From: Lepidostoma basale
Taxonomy: Eukaryota; Arthropoda; Insecta; Trichoptera; Lepidostomatidae
NCBI GenBank assembly: GCA_022606425.2
Contig: JAHDVF020000211.1
Location: 2,046,001-2,110,000, forward strand
Direction: 5' to 3'
Length of the DNA: 64,000 nucleotides
Below the pieces are notes generated by a model that was not told where the DNA came from, did not search any database, and was given only the letters and a program-made list of their open reading frames with translations. The position numbers and the translations under genes are program-made. This document shows, in pieces, positions 1 to 10,471 of this stretch (position 1 is the stretch's first letter; each line of letters begins with the position of its first letter).

Positions 1-45
1 ATATCTCCAAATTTACGGGAGCACCACATGAACCAAACGAAACTT
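1..45 (+). repeat. Interspersed repeat R1, fragment at window edge
   Basis: The first ~45 bases (ATATCTCCAAATTTACGGGA and on) recur almost exactly at 1388-1432, 17710-17755 and, reversed, near 42215-42260. This is the right-hand end of a repeat whose longer copies begin about 130 bp earlier. No coding capacity is seen. The family is not recognised. Confidence 0.6.
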
Positions 46-532
46 TCAAAAATTATTCCTCCATATATAATTTATCTTAAATGTTGGTCTAGGGAGGCAA
101 GGAAGATGCCTCCACGTATGGTATTAATATAACACCTGGTGCCCATGGAAACGTCACAAAGTCAGCCTCTATGATATAAGACTTGCCATTGACGTTATGA
201 AAAAAATTAGAGGAACTCGAGAGGATAGGAAAAGGGCGAAAGAGAATGGAAGTGATAAGGCTATATTAAGTGTCATTCTTACATAATTAATTCGCTTTTG
301 ACACGAAGAGGAAGAGTGTTGGTGTAATTTACAAGTGGTTCAAAACACGTTAAATAGTTGGTTACCGCTTATATCGCAACGAACGGCTAGATTATGTATT
401 TATCTCCGCAATCAAGAGTATATGTTATTATTTAAGTAATTACTTATTTACCGAGTAATTTCTATACCGCTTATTGATAAAGATTTTTATATTGTTTTCG
501 CATTATATGATATTGTAAAAAAAAACATAACA
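46..532. other. AT-rich spacer, nothing recognised
   Basis: No ORF, RNA or repeat that I can identify. The base composition is AT-rich and matches the surrounding spacers. Confidence 0.5.
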
Positions 533-1150
533 TTGTTTTCTTCTTCCTTTTGTCCTGTCACACCTCCGTGGTGCATAGGGCCTCAAGGAACCTTCTCCAC
601 CGACTCTTTCGCATGCCCGATGCCTAACATCATCCCAATAAGGCCTGCTGATTTAACCTCTATACCTAACAATATCAACGCTGCACCTGGTTGGCTGTCT
701 CCCGACACTTCTCCGGCCCAACCTTGGCCTCCATTCAGTAACCCTGCTCCATCTTCCATAATCTTATCGACACACGTGACCAGCCCACTGCCACTTCATC
801 CTCGCAGTGCGTATCCCTATATCAGTGACCCTGGTGCGTCTTCTAATCTCCACGTTGGTTATACCTATATTCTCTAAGCGAGATACCCAACATGGATCTT
901 TCCATGGCCCATTGTGCAACTTTCATTTTTGTGCATTGCTTCTTTAGTTATAACGTCCATGTCTCGCATACATAGGTCATCACAGGTAACACACACTTGT
1001 CCAGCACTTTTGTTTTTAAATTTTGTGGCATGTCCGACTTGAAGATGTTGCCCAGCCTTCCGAATACAAACCAACCGAGCTGTATTCTCCTATCAATCTC
1101 CTTGACTTGACCCCCTCTTTCAAAAGCCAACAGATGACCAAGGTACACAT
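533..1150 (-). mobile_element. Non-LTR retrotransposon 3' region (RTE-type tail), decayed
   Basis: Read on the minus strand from 1148, the frame gives a reverse-transcriptase thumb and tail segment (YLGHLLAFERGGQVKEIDRR, then VLPVMTYVCETWTL). After a frameshift it gives a second conserved tail resembling WAMERSMLGISL, then RMKWQWAGHV and a terminal segment matching the tail at 43895-44240. These are signatures of the reverse-transcriptase C-terminus of RTE-like LINEs, often mis-annotated as craniofacial development protein 2-like. Several frameshifts and stops make it a dead 5'-truncated copy. Short forward ORFs here are shadows. Confidence 0.75.
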
Positions 1151-1261
1151 ATTAATCTACCACTTCTACATTTTTATTATGAATTTTAATGTCTTCAATT
1201 TTTGTGTTAGTCAATATGTTTGTCTATGTCATATTCATTTTAAGGCCAATTTTTTTAGATG

Positions 1262-1445
1262 ACTTTATATAAACAAAAAAACTTGTATAATTTTAACATC
1301 AAAGCTGTACAAACTTATTCCGTGTCACAATTAACTATTATAGAGTGCGGCAAGAATCAACTTGAACAAAACAATTCACATATACACGAAATATCTCCAA
1401 ATTTACGGAAGCACCACATGAACCAAACCAATTTTTCAAAATCAG
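1262..1445 (+). repeat. Interspersed repeat R1, copy
   Basis: About 180 bp, from TTTATATAAACAAAAAAACT through the CTCCAAATTTACGG segment to ACCAAACC. It matches 17575-17765 in the same orientation and 42215-42400 in reverse. No tRNA promoter boxes and no coding potential are visible. The common ends suggest a discrete non-autonomous element, of a family I do not recognise. Confidence 0.6.
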
Positions 1446-1829
1446 AACCAGTATTCTTGGTATTTTTGCATTATTTGTTTGACAGTGTGTATATGGTCTA
1501 TGGTGCTAAATCCTTTTCGGAAACCGGCTTGTTCCACGGGCTGAAACTCTTCTAGTTTCTGTGTTAACCTATTGCATATAACCTTAAAGAAGAGTTCAGA
1601 TGTGTGCGAAAGAAGGCTTATAGGGTAAAATATATTTAGTATAAACTTCCTATGTTACCTTCCCTAGTCCACATATTAAATAAATTTCCTTATTTCCCCC
1701 ATCCTGCATTTTGTCTCCTCCCTCCCTTCTGTGCCTCCTGCTGTGCATTATTTCTTTTTTATCTTTCTCTAACATATATTATTATGTATCAATTGTGTAT
1801 TTTCTTTTGCTGTTGTATTGCTATGTGTA

Positions 1830-2065
1830 TACGGCGGGATATCGAGGAAGAGTAGCGTAGCTTAAATGTGGTCTGGGTCCCCCTTGGTTGCAAATATACA
1901 TATATTTTTTTTTTTAACGTAAGTCCCGCATGGATGGGGGCGGGTCTAGGGAGTTCACGAATGAAGCTGACGAAAGGCGCCGCTGCGCCTATAACAGCTT
2001 CGGATAAGCGGAGGGAGCCCTCTATAGCTCGGCCATATACTAAAAAGGCTTATAGGGCGGTAGTT
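1830..2065 (+). repeat. Interspersed repeat F (CGCCGCTGCGCCTATAACAG type)
   Basis: Contains AAATGTGGTCTGGGTCCCCC, an AAGTCCCGCATGGATGGGGG segment and GGCGCCGCTGCGCCTATAAC. The same order of blocks occurs at 2945-3155, 48300-48545 (+), and reversed at 10045-10285 and 56590-56785. Likely non-autonomous; it is noticeably more GC-rich than its flanks. Confidence 0.6.
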
Positions 2066-2074
2066 TTCCAATCG

Positions 2075-2487
2075 GGTTTTATTTCCTTTCTTGTGCAAAA
2101 GAATTACAATCGCATTTTTCCCTTGATCCACCTCTAAGCAAATCGTTCATTACAGACAGGTAACATATGATCACTCGCCAAACGCGAGCAAAAAGTAATC
2201 TGGTTTCGCAACGATTACACCATCACACAATTAAACACACTCGATAAACTGCGATGCTGTAACAAGCCGCGCAATACCGAATGTGCGATGATCATGGAAC
2301 AACGGTGAATAATACGTTCTGTAATTATTTACTACCCGATATTACGGGAAATTACGACCATTTAACCAAGAATGTAGGTGAACAATACATAATAATCAAT
2401 TAAGTATCCTTGGAATAACAGATATAAACAATTAGCGATATTTTAGTGTAAGGTTATACCAAAATACTTTGCCTAGTGCTAAGCAAT
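2075..2487. other. Spacer, nothing recognised
   Basis: No coding frame, RNA or repeat could be identified here. Confidence 0.4.
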
Positions 2488-2920
2488 TTCATGGCCGAGT
2501 GGTAAGTATTTTGACTGTCACCCGGTGGCGGTACTCCCATAGAAGCCAAGAAGCCCGGCTTGCGTAAGAAATTTTGAATCAAAACCCCCAAATCTAAGTA
2601 ATCGTGCCACCGCATAAACCAAAAACCCACCAAATCACCTTCCAACAATGTTCCCATCAGACGTAAGAGGAATAGCCACCAAGAGCTGAACCTCTGTAAG
2701 CCAGAAGAGTTTTTGATTCAAAATATCTTACGGAAGCCAGGCTTCTGGGCTTCTATGGGAGTACCGCCACTGCTGCCACCCCGAAAGTTCCGGGTTCGAT
2801 TCCCAGCGACGGCTACGGCAGTATGGTTGTCACACTATCTTTGGTCTGGTGCAGAATTCACGTGACAATAAAATGGCGATAGATTGACTACCTATCACAT
2901 GTCATGAGAATTTCTTCCAG
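2488..2920 (+). mobile_element. tRNA-derived SINE, split by a foldback insertion
   Basis: The 5' head (ATGGCCGAGTGGTAAG, an A-box-like segment) at about 2490 continues after 2777 with the B-box-like GGTTCGATTCCCAG. It then runs into the SINE body (TTTGGTCTGGTGCAGAATTC, GACAATAAAATGGCGATAGA, CATGTCATGAGAATCAATAT). The same body occurs at 14125-14245 (+) and, reversed, at 18595-18725, 32100-32395 and 56235-56400. The middle of the head is displaced by the inverted repeat at 2522-2777. Confidence 0.75.
2522..2777. mobile_element. Foldback element nested in the SINE head
   Basis: The left arm starts GGTGGCGGTACTCCCATAGA and the right arm ends TCTATGGGAGTACCGCCAC; the arms pair over about 60 bp with a few mismatches, reaching TTTTGAATCAAAA. 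CACCC/CCACCC flanks both sides and may be the target duplication. The core (CCACCAAATCACCTTCCAAC, TAAGAGGAATAGCCACCAAG) is a repeat also seen at 14370-14485, 21325-21445 and 39490-39535. Confidence 0.65.
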
Positions 2921-2944
2921 AATTTTTTTCAGAACTTTTTCCCA

Positions 2945-3155
2945 TCCTGCATTTGTCTCCTGTATAATGTTTTTGAAATGTTCATGTATTATATATTTTG
3001 TTTATTTATTCAATAAAGTACAGCGAAAAATATGGGGAAAATAGTGTAGATTAAATGTGGTCTGGCACCCCCTTGTTGTTGCTGTCTGACGAAAGGGCGC
3101 TGCTACGCGCTATAACAGCCTCGGGTATGTGGCGGGGACATCTATGTTCCTTTTT
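2945..3155 (+). repeat. Interspersed repeat F, copy
   Basis: Matches the other F copies through TTTATTCAATAAAGTACAGC, TTAAATGTGGTCTGGCACCC and CGCTATAACAGCCTCGGGTA. The middle is shortened relative to 1830-2065. Confidence 0.55.
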
Positions 3156-3329
3156 TTTTAAATGTCATGAGAATCAATATAATAGCTCCCTTTACATCGA
3201 TTTAGCTCGCGATGTATAATGTAAACAACGATTCAACAAAATAATAATAAAAATATAATAGCCATATGGTAGTTGTAGCGAGTGCTACGGGTCCAACATA
3301 TCTAAGGGCCCTGCACCTATAAACTCTCA

Positions 3330-3640
3330 TGTATGGAAATGATGAATAGAACTGGCAAAAGAAGGGTGAAAATAGAATGAATGAATTAGTAATGAGAAAT
3401 AAGATGGGAATCAATAAAGCATGCATAAGACCAATAATAACATACGGCGTTGAAGCAAGGGCTGACACAGTCAGGACCAAACAAATTTTGAGGACTTCCG
3501 AGATGAAGACAGTAAGGACGATAGCGCCTGCTGCGATAGAGAGATATGTGAGGTTGATGATATGATAAGATGGAGCAGACAGCGAAGAAGGGACTGGTAC
3601 AGTCATTGATAGCTCATACCAGGGAGAGTGTTATGGCCTC
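3330..3640 (+). mobile_element. LINE tail chimera: family A piece joined to family D piece
   Basis: 3330-3405 encodes the family A segment (TGGCAAAAGAAGG.TGAAA...). From 3405 the frame switches to family D: KMGINKACIRPIITYGVEAR, then TVRTKQILRTSEMKTVRTIA and a WSRQRRRDWY-like piece after a stop. Both are C-terminal tails of reverse transcriptases. The joint is abrupt, so this is either a truncated insertion into another element or a template switch. Confidence 0.65.
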
Positions 3641-3644
3641 AATG

Positions 3645-3835
3645 CACCGGACAGGTATGCTCGCGTTAGAAGACGCGATCTGTTGTGCATACCGCATAGC
3701 AAAACAAATGTCATGGCGCAGCATACAATGACCCGGGGTATGGTGCTCTTGAATGAGGTGTCAGTCCATGTGGACATTCTCCAAATGACCTATGCGTCCT
3801 TTAAGGATCATATAGATACATACCACAATTGCTAA
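3645..3835 (+). mobile_element. LINE C-terminal fragment (jockey/CR1-like)
   Basis: Forward translation gives DRYARVRRRDLLCIPHSKTN, then NEVSVHVDILQMTYASFKDH. This is the pattern of the last ~60 residues of jockey/CR1-type polymerases (R..LL..P.....NS...N.LP..V). No other LINE in the window shows this tail. Confidence 0.5.
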
Positions 3836-3989
3836 TATTTTGTACATACCACAATTGTTTTATTTTAACATGTATTTTTGTAAATGTAAAAATGTATACA
3901 GTAATTGGGTTCTAAAGATGGAAGGAAAACTGGGAGTCTACCTCACAGGAGCAGCAACACTCTAAAGAACAGACAACACAGGTCTACAA

Positions 3990-4165
3990 CAAGGAAGAAG
4001 TAGTAGAATAAATAGAAATGAGGTCTCTCAGACGAATTTGTGATAATTATGTATGTGATAGAGTGTTAAATGCAAATAAATTATAAGAAGTGAATGCAGT
4101 GCGAATGAAAGTGTTATGAACAAAACAATGACGAAGCAATTCGTCATCTTAACGAGGTAGTAAGT
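3990..4165 (+). mobile_element. LINE family A fragment, decayed
   Basis: Matches other family A copies through ATGAGGTCTCTCAGACGAAT and GAAGTGAATGCAGTGCGAAT. Both ends are lost and the frame is broken. Confidence 0.6.
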
Positions 4166-4576
4166 GAAGTGGACCTATTTATTTAGATTTAGTAAAAGGG
4201 AATTTGTTTAATGTTCTTTGTATAATATTTCATTTAATGTTCTTTCATTTTCAATATTTACATCGACTTAGCTTACGCTGGCTTCGCGTAAAGATTTATT
4301 TAATAATAATTATAAAAATAATATTTGAATTGAATTAGCGATTCAACCGAATTCAATAATATACTCGTATATTATGTTATAGGCCTAACAAAGCTTTTTG
4401 GATATGGTTTAAAAAACAATTAGTGTGTACAGTTTTGTACAATTCTCTATTGTTTGAATCTACAACATGCATTATATGTTTTAAAATTAATATACTCATA
4501 CTTAATGTTAAATAGATATTGATATAATCATTCTAAATAAAACGAATCCATTTGGCGACTTCTGTATCGTTTAAAT

Positions 4577-4884
4577 CCTAGGTTCTCAAAGTGGGCGATA
4601 ACGCCCCCTTGTGGGCGTTTGAGACTTTCAGGGGGGCAGTAGAAGACCCAGAAAAAATAGAGAGCGTGGGAAGATAAAAAAATATAGTCTAAAAAGACAA
4701 AAAAAAACATGCTTATCACGTAGGTACTAATAAAGCAAATTAAACTTAAATATTGGTTTATTTTGTTATTGTATGTATTGTAATCATTTTCCCTTTTTTG
4801 GAATAACTTTTATGGGAGGGGGGCGTTGAACGTTTATTTTTCTTGTAAAGGGGGTGGTGGCCCAGAAAAGATTGGAAACCTATT
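4577..4884. mobile_element. hAT-type MITE with 8-bp target duplication
   Basis: A 308-bp element flanked by GTTTAAAT (4569-4576 and 4885-4892). The ends are imperfect inverted repeats: CCTAGGTTCTCAAAG on the left and TTGGAAACCTATT on the right. An 8-bp duplication fits hAT transposition. A second copy with the same internal sequence (GTTTGAGACTTTCAGGGGGG) lies at 7244-7967. No transposase is encoded. Confidence 0.7.
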
Positions 4885-4971
4885 GTTTAAATCAACAATT
4901 ATTTATAAAACAATGTGTACAAATAGAACATTATATTCATATAAAGACCGGTAGTCGCGTAAGTCTGTGAA

Positions 4972-5305
4972 ACATGGTCCCTAACGCAGAGAGAAAAAAG
5001 TTAGCTATCACATCCAGAGGAAAATTTTCGGACCTACGCTGGAGAGATTTTTTAAGTCTCAACGCCTACGGTGGGCTGGCCATGTAGAAGTAATGCCAGA
5101 GGGCAAAGCACCGAAGATTATTTCCTATTGGGTGACGTGCGAAAAGAGACCCAGAGGCAGATCACGAAAAAGATGGCCGAACTGCTTGGAAGACGACTGG
5201 GAGAAAACAGAAAGATCTGGATAATGGAGAGAGATGGTCAGAGACAGGAGCCAGTGTAGGGCTGTTTTGGAGGAGGCCAAATCCCACACCAGGATGTAGA
5301 ATGAA
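4972..5305 (+). mobile_element. LINE tail, family E
   Basis: Forward frames give LRWAGHVEVMPEGKAPKIIS, EKRPRGRSRKRWPNCLEDDW and a terminal EEAKSHTRM. The same tail is present in reverse at 40005-40265. One frameshift and a stop interrupt it. Confidence 0.7.
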
Positions 5306-5459
5306 AAAAATAATATAAAGAAGAGGACATTTGGATAGTTTGTATTCGGTTCCTTCAGTCTAAAACAGACCCCTTTAACACGTAGGCTAATACAGTTGAA
5401 TATTTAGAATTCAACGGAAATCCAGATTCGTTTTATCTCAACATACAAGGCAATTACAA

Positions 5460-6140
5460 TATGTTTAAATTCAGAGCGTTGTGTAGCGTCTACCTGCCGA
5501 GCCGTCGCGTCATAAGAAATTTTACTGTTCGACTAAACCAGTGATTCCCAAAGTGGTCTATATAGACCCCCAGGGGTCCACGAAAACTTGCAGGGGGTCC
5601 ACGACAGTTGCAAAGAAAATTTGGGGTCCACGAGATAGAAATGGGGTCCACAAGATGTAAATAGGGGTCCACGAGATGGTTCAATTAAATTGAAGACAAA
5701 TAATGAAACAAATATCGAAATCGTTGGCGACTTTTTTTTTAGCTCATTTGGGAAATATTTAAAAACAGAAATCATTGGCGACTTATTTTTTTTAGCTCAA
5801 CAGCAACTTCCGGTTAGTAGGTAGAGAATTCGGTGGCGACCTTTTTTTTAGCTCGACAACGACTTTCAGCCAGTAGAATTCGGTAGCCATCAATTTTTTT
5901 TAGCAATCGATTCGAAAAATCAATTTAAAAATGCAGGGGGTCTACACGAGATAGAAAAAATCGGCAAGGGGTCTACGGAACAAAAAAGTTTGGGAACCTC
6001 TGGACTAAACGAGTGCCGCGAACGGAGGGTTTACATTTGAACGATATTATTTTTAAGAAACAAATTCCCAAAGTGTGTACTTTAACAATAAATATAATTT
6101 TTTTGATAAATGACATAATGTTTTATTTAATTGATCCACA
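5460..6140 (+). mobile_element. Mariner-type transposase 3' remnant, split by a hAT MITE
   Basis: 5460-5538 plus 6003-6140 reconstitute the C-terminus of a transposase and its 3' flank (STCRAV...FTVRLN, then CRERRVYI). They match 50490-50990, which lacks the MITE. All 5' coding sequence is missing. Confidence 0.65.
5539..6002. mobile_element. hAT MITE with perfect 8-bp target duplication
   Basis: 464 bp, flanked by GACTAAAC at 5531-5538 and 6003-6010. The ends are CAGTGATTCCCAAAGT and the inverted CAGAGGTTCCCAAACT. Inside are decayed repeats of a GGGGTCCACGAGATAG block and of a GCGACTTTTTTTTAGCTC block. The uninterrupted sequence at 50790-50870 shows the empty site. Non-coding. Confidence 0.9.
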
Positions 6141-7243
6141 CACATAAATATTCTTTTGAGACACTTTGTATTATAATATATTTTTAATGTTTTCGTTTCG
6201 GCACTTTGGCACGTGATCATCATAACAAGTTGCTCGTGTGTAGATGCAAATAATAATTAGAGCTTTGTTTAAATCACTTTGGTTGGGGGTTAATGTTTTT
6301 CGCAATATATGATGGGATTAAATGGGTTTAATAATAATAAATAAAATAATTTAAATGCGTATGTACAAGGCGTCACAGTAGCAATATGTAGGTGAACGAA
6401 AGAATATGTAATTTGCACAAGAGTGTATAAATATTCATACACCAAATTACGTTAAGTAATTACACGATACTCTTTTCCGGTAATATCCTAAATACTTGTT
6501 CAGGTGAGAACAAAAAGGCAGACGCGCATTGAGGGATGTGCCCAAATACAATATATTTTACGAGTTAATCATTACCGAGCGACAGAAACAAGATGGAGTC
6601 CATCGCGTTTCTAAAGGGATCAATTAAAGCTCATCTAAAACAAAAAAACAATTTATTTTTGTTTCAGTATATCAGTGGCTTTAGCGCAAACAAGGAAATT
6701 AATATTTATTTATAACTAACATAATGACGGACATTTCAATAAAAAAAAACAATAAAAAATAGGTTTTTTTCAAAGATTTTGGCCCAAAAAAAATAGTAAA
6801 AATAAAAATTCTGATTTAATTATGGTTTACGCTGAATATATTACGTGTAGAATATAAATTGTTTTAAATAAAATAACGTTTGTTGTCCGTCTCTTATATT
6901 TTCTTTATTAATGGTATTTTTTATCTCATTTTAAAATAAAAAGCGTAAGTTAAAAATGTTTAATAGAATTATCACATTTATCATACTATATTTTGAAACA
7001 TTAAAGTTATCAGAAGGAATGTGTACTAGGTACATAGCACCGGTAGGAGATGATTGCCCAAACAACATATTGTACCTACCTAAATAGTATTAGTGTATTC
7101 ACTACGTGATACCAATTGTTTTTAACTGTTTTTACTGTTTGTTCAACTGTTCAACTGTTTTTAATTAACCTAGTAAAATCCGAAATTAATCTTCAACTTT
7201 TTAGAGTAAAAATTCGACACAGGACATTTTGTCGTCCATTTAA
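6141..7243. other. Long AT-rich spacer
   Basis: Homopolymer-rich with no plausible coding frame. Nothing recognised, apart from a short GC-richer stretch near 6570-6600 without features. Confidence 0.5.
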
Positions 7244-7967
7244 AATCTAGGTTTTCAAAGTGGGCGATAATGCTCCCTTGTGAGCGTTTGAGACTTTCAG
7301 GGGGGCAGTAGAAGACACAGAGAAAATTAGGGGGCGTTGAAATGGCACAGTGAGGGCGTGGGCAGATAAAAAAATTTATAATCTAAAAAAACCAACAACA
7401 AAACACGCTAATCATTCAATAATAAAGCAAATTAAACTTTAATATTGGTTAATTTTTCTAATGGTATATATTGTAATGATTTTTATCACGTGTTCGAAAA
7501 TTTACATATTTCGGTAGTTCGGAAAGTGAATGAAAATTTAACTGAATGATTCCATTATATTCAGATCTACATTAAATTGGATACGAACATTTTTTTTTTT
7601 TGATTTGAATTAAAAATATATATCTTCTTCTTCTTCTTCCTGGCGCCATCCCAACTCATCGTCTGTATTGACTGTTGGGGTGGGCTCTTCTCAATCTCAG
7701 GCTGTACCTCGCACGGTTCTGAGTCGCTATTGCTCTGCAAGACGCTATTGCACTGAATCATCCACGTGTTCCTAGGTCTTCCTCTGGATGGTTGACGAGG
7801 AAGAAAAATGTATATACTATAAATATTCTTCAATTTTCAATAGTTACGATGTAATTTTAATAATGTTTCATGTAAACCGTAAGTTCCCGACCATTTTCTG
7901 TCTATCGCCTTTTGTATTAGAGAGGGTGTTGGACGGGCCAGAAAAATTTGGAAACCTATCATCTAAA
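7244..7967. mobile_element. hAT-type MITE, second copy, carrying a LINE fragment
   Basis: Shares its left end (CTAGGTTTTCAAAGTGGGCG) and right end (AAATTTGGAAACCTATC) with 4577-4884. The flanks ATTTAAAA and ATCTAAAA look like an 8-bp target duplication with one change. It is longer than copy one because of the LINE tail at 7625-7800. Confidence 0.65.
7625..7800 (-). mobile_element. LINE 3' terminus nested in the MITE
   Basis: The minus frame reads PSRGRPRNTWMIQCNSVLQS, then PQQSIQTMSWDGARKKKK. The GRPR.TW motif and a poly-Lys end encoded by (GAA)n mark a LINE C-terminus with its 3' tail. Confidence 0.6.
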
Positions 7968-8274
7968 ACTTTAAAAAATATTATAATACGCGTTACATTT
8001 TGATAGTTTTTTTTAGTATCATATCGGGAGAACATTATCAGTTCGTAGAATGTTTCAATTGCATGTTACTCGTGCGGCGTATAACGTAAGAAAGGAAACA
8101 ATAAACAATGACATCTTCTAATCTTAAGAACAACAAACACAGATAAAGGCAATCACCTTCGCATCAGATATAGTAAGTCTCATTAGCAATAATGACTTAT
8201 AAGATGTCTCAAAGAAAGTACTGTGCGATAACACATTTACTAGTGACTAACCAGGGAATAATAACCAAACTGCA

Positions 8275-8715
8275 GAGCTAAAAAGAAGAATTGGACTAAG
8301 CTGGGCAGCTTTCGGAAACATGAGTTACATCCGTAAAAACCGGAAAATACCGATCAACCTGAAACGAAGAGCCTATGAAGCGTTCTGCAAGTTGGTATTT
8401 ATGGTCTTGAAACTGTTACACTGTCCAAACAAAGTGCCGAGAAACTACGAGTGACCCAAAGAGCCATGTTAGCCAAAGCCTAAGCCTAAGAAACAGAGTC
8501 AGAAACGATACGGTGAGAGAAAAACAAAGGTCACTGACATCATCCACCGGATGGCGACTCTAAAATGGCAATGGGCAGGTCACGTAGCCAGATGCTCAGA
8601 TGAAAAGTGGACAAGAAGACTGCTGACTTGGAGATCATGGACGGCAAAGAGAAGTGCAGGGCGACCGCAACTACGGTGGAAGGATGATCTGAACAGATGT
8701 GCACCATTTCGATGA
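8275..8715 (+). mobile_element. RTE-type LINE tail
   Basis: Forward frames encode GLSWAAFGNMSYIRKNRKIP, then TDIIHRMATLKWQWAGHVAR and SAGRPQLRWKDDLNRCAPFR. This is the usual order of tail blocks after an RTE-like reverse transcriptase. Frameshifts lie around 8440-8480. The 5' part is missing. Confidence 0.7.
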
Positions 8716-8939
8716 TTCAACAATAATAATACAATTCAGAGCCGAAGATCGCATTGGTAAAATGGTTTGGTTTCCTAGTGCGGACCTGATCAATAGTGCT
8801 GAGTAATAGTTAAGTAAATCAGAAAATATTGCCGATATATTGTATAACATCATGGCCCCGTTTTACAATGAGGTTTGTTAAATTATTCCTTCTTTATTTA
8901 ATGTTCACATAATCTTAAATTACATGAATATTTATTGTG

Positions 8940-9250
8940 CATACACGTGTTATGAACAAAATAATTAAAGGATCATTAAGATGGTTTGGACACATGGAAA
9001 GAATTAATGAAGAAAGAACGGTTAAAAAGGATTTGTTAACGATGTAAATGGAACTAGACATAAAGGAAGACCGAGGAAAACGTGGCACGATCAAATTAAT
9101 CAAATATTGAATGTCGGCCACGCGAGGAGTCAGAGAAATCGACGATGAATGTTGAGAAAGCGAGAGAAATATGTCAGGAAAGAAAAGTGTGGCAATCCAT
9201 TCGTTCTGCCTACCCCTTCGGAGAGACGGCGTGATGGTAAGTTAGTTAGT
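8940..9250 (+). mobile_element. LINE family A, 3' end with (GTTA)n tail
   Basis: Encodes [18 protein letters not shown], [18 protein letters not shown] and [21 protein letters not shown] blocks. It ends GGCGTGATGGTAAGTTAGTTAGT at about 9250, the typical end of this family. Family D starts on the opposite strand within about 15 bp. Confidence 0.8.
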
Positions 9251-9261
9251 CAGTTTTTCTT

Positions 9262-9520
9262 CTTCGTCCTTGCTATAGATCTATGTGGTTTGTTTTCCAG
9301 AGGGTTGCTCCTCTTGTGAGGTAGATTCCCAGCTGTCCTTCCACCTTTTAGGAGGTCTTCCACGAGGACGAGTCCCATGAGGTTGATTATGTATTGCAAT
9401 ATAGGGGAGTCTGGTGGTGTCCATTCTTTGTACATGCCCGTACCAGTCCTTCATTCGCTGTCTACTCCATCTTACGGTCAATCTCTTAGCGTCTTGCCTG
9501 CTATCATCCTCCATGGAAAA
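9262..9520 (-). mobile_element. LINE tail, family D
   Basis: The minus frame at 9281-9514 reads RLTVRWSRQRMKDWYGHVQR, then RPRGRPPKRWKDSWESTSQE. It is the same tail as 54950-55545 (-). It abuts the family A tail on its right-hand side, tail to tail. Confidence 0.8.
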
Positions 9521-9916
9521 TTTTAAATGACATAAAATCGCGATTCATTTGTTTTTGTGTTAGCTTTGAAGGCAGGAATTGAAAAACGAACCTCCGCCAC
9601 CGGTTTAGTTCCGTGAACCTGCTCCAGCCGGCTCTTGCGATTACGGATTGTATCATCGTATAATAACGTTGTGAAAAAAAAACACGGCGAAAGTGGTTAC
9701 TCTTCCATTCTCCCGCCAACTGATTCGATTGTCTATTGCTATCGCATGTTCTACATTTGAAAATGATTCCAAATCGAAGTTTTAAGATCTTGCTTTTGTC
9801 AAACGTGTTTCACATATTAAAGGAAAACGTACGTTTTCATGAAGTTTTGTTAAATAACAAACCACCATTTGAATAACTTTTTGAAAACATTGTATTTTCA
9901 CAATTTTTTCACCTTT

Positions 9917-9958
9917 TACAAACATGTTTCAGGACACAGACTTCCCTTCATCAGTGTA
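9917..9958 (-). ncRNA. Type I hammerhead ribozyme, minimal form
   Basis: On the minus strand the order is: stem I 5' TACA (9955-9958), core CTGATGA (9948-9954), stem II AGGG/TCCT with one G-U pair, core GAAA (9927-9930), palindromic stem III ACATGT (9922-9927), cleavage base U (9921), stem I 3' TGTA (9917-9920). All invariant core bases are present and stem I pairs over 4 bp. The very short palindromic stem III is the arrangement known from Penelope-like elements and animal retrozymes, where two molecules pair to cleave. No reverse transcriptase or GIY-YIG frame is adjacent. Confidence 0.6.
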
Positions 9959-10044
9959 TGAATTAATGAATTTATTATATTATATATACTATTTAAAAAA
10001 AAGATAAGGAGGCACGGAAAACACCCTATATAAGTGTTGTATTT

Positions 10045-10285
10045 TTTTTTAAAGGAACAAGAAGTTCCCGCCACATATCCGAGGCTGTTATAGGGCGTAA
10101 CGGCGCCCTTTTATCAGCTTCGCTCGTACACTCCCTCGACCTGTCCCCGATCTATCCGGGACTTACATTTAAAGACGGCAACAACAAGGGGGTGCCAGAC
10201 CACATTTAATCTACTCCATCTTACTTCTATGCTCCGCTGTACTTTATTGAATAAATAAGCATAATATATAATACATGAACATTTC
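10045..10285 (-). repeat. Interspersed repeat F, reversed copy
   Basis: Reverse complement of the family: GGCTGTTATAGGGCGTAACG, CTATCCGGGACTTACATTTA, GGGGGTGCCAGACCACATTT, ending with TTATTGAATAAATAAGC. Confidence 0.6.
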
Positions 10286-10471
10286 AGAAGAGGTGAAGCT
10301 GCATAAAGGTAAAAACCGCTGCCTTAATAGGTAGATGGGAATGTAGAGTGTAGCGTACAATAAGAATATGTATGAAATTCAAATATTCAATACAAATATT
10401 AGTAAATATATCGGTTTGTAGCAAATTTGCTACACCAAGAAATGAAAGATTAACTCCTCTATACGAGTATA

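Noticed and set aside
3202..3606. 134-codon reverse ORF
   Set aside because: Antisense of a LINE family A/D tail; hydrophobic composition is the usual result of reading these tails backwards.
9230..9255. (GTTA)n arrays as possible interstitial insect telomere repeats
   Set aside because: The unit is four bases (TTAG), not the insect TTAGG, and it always ends a LINE family A copy.
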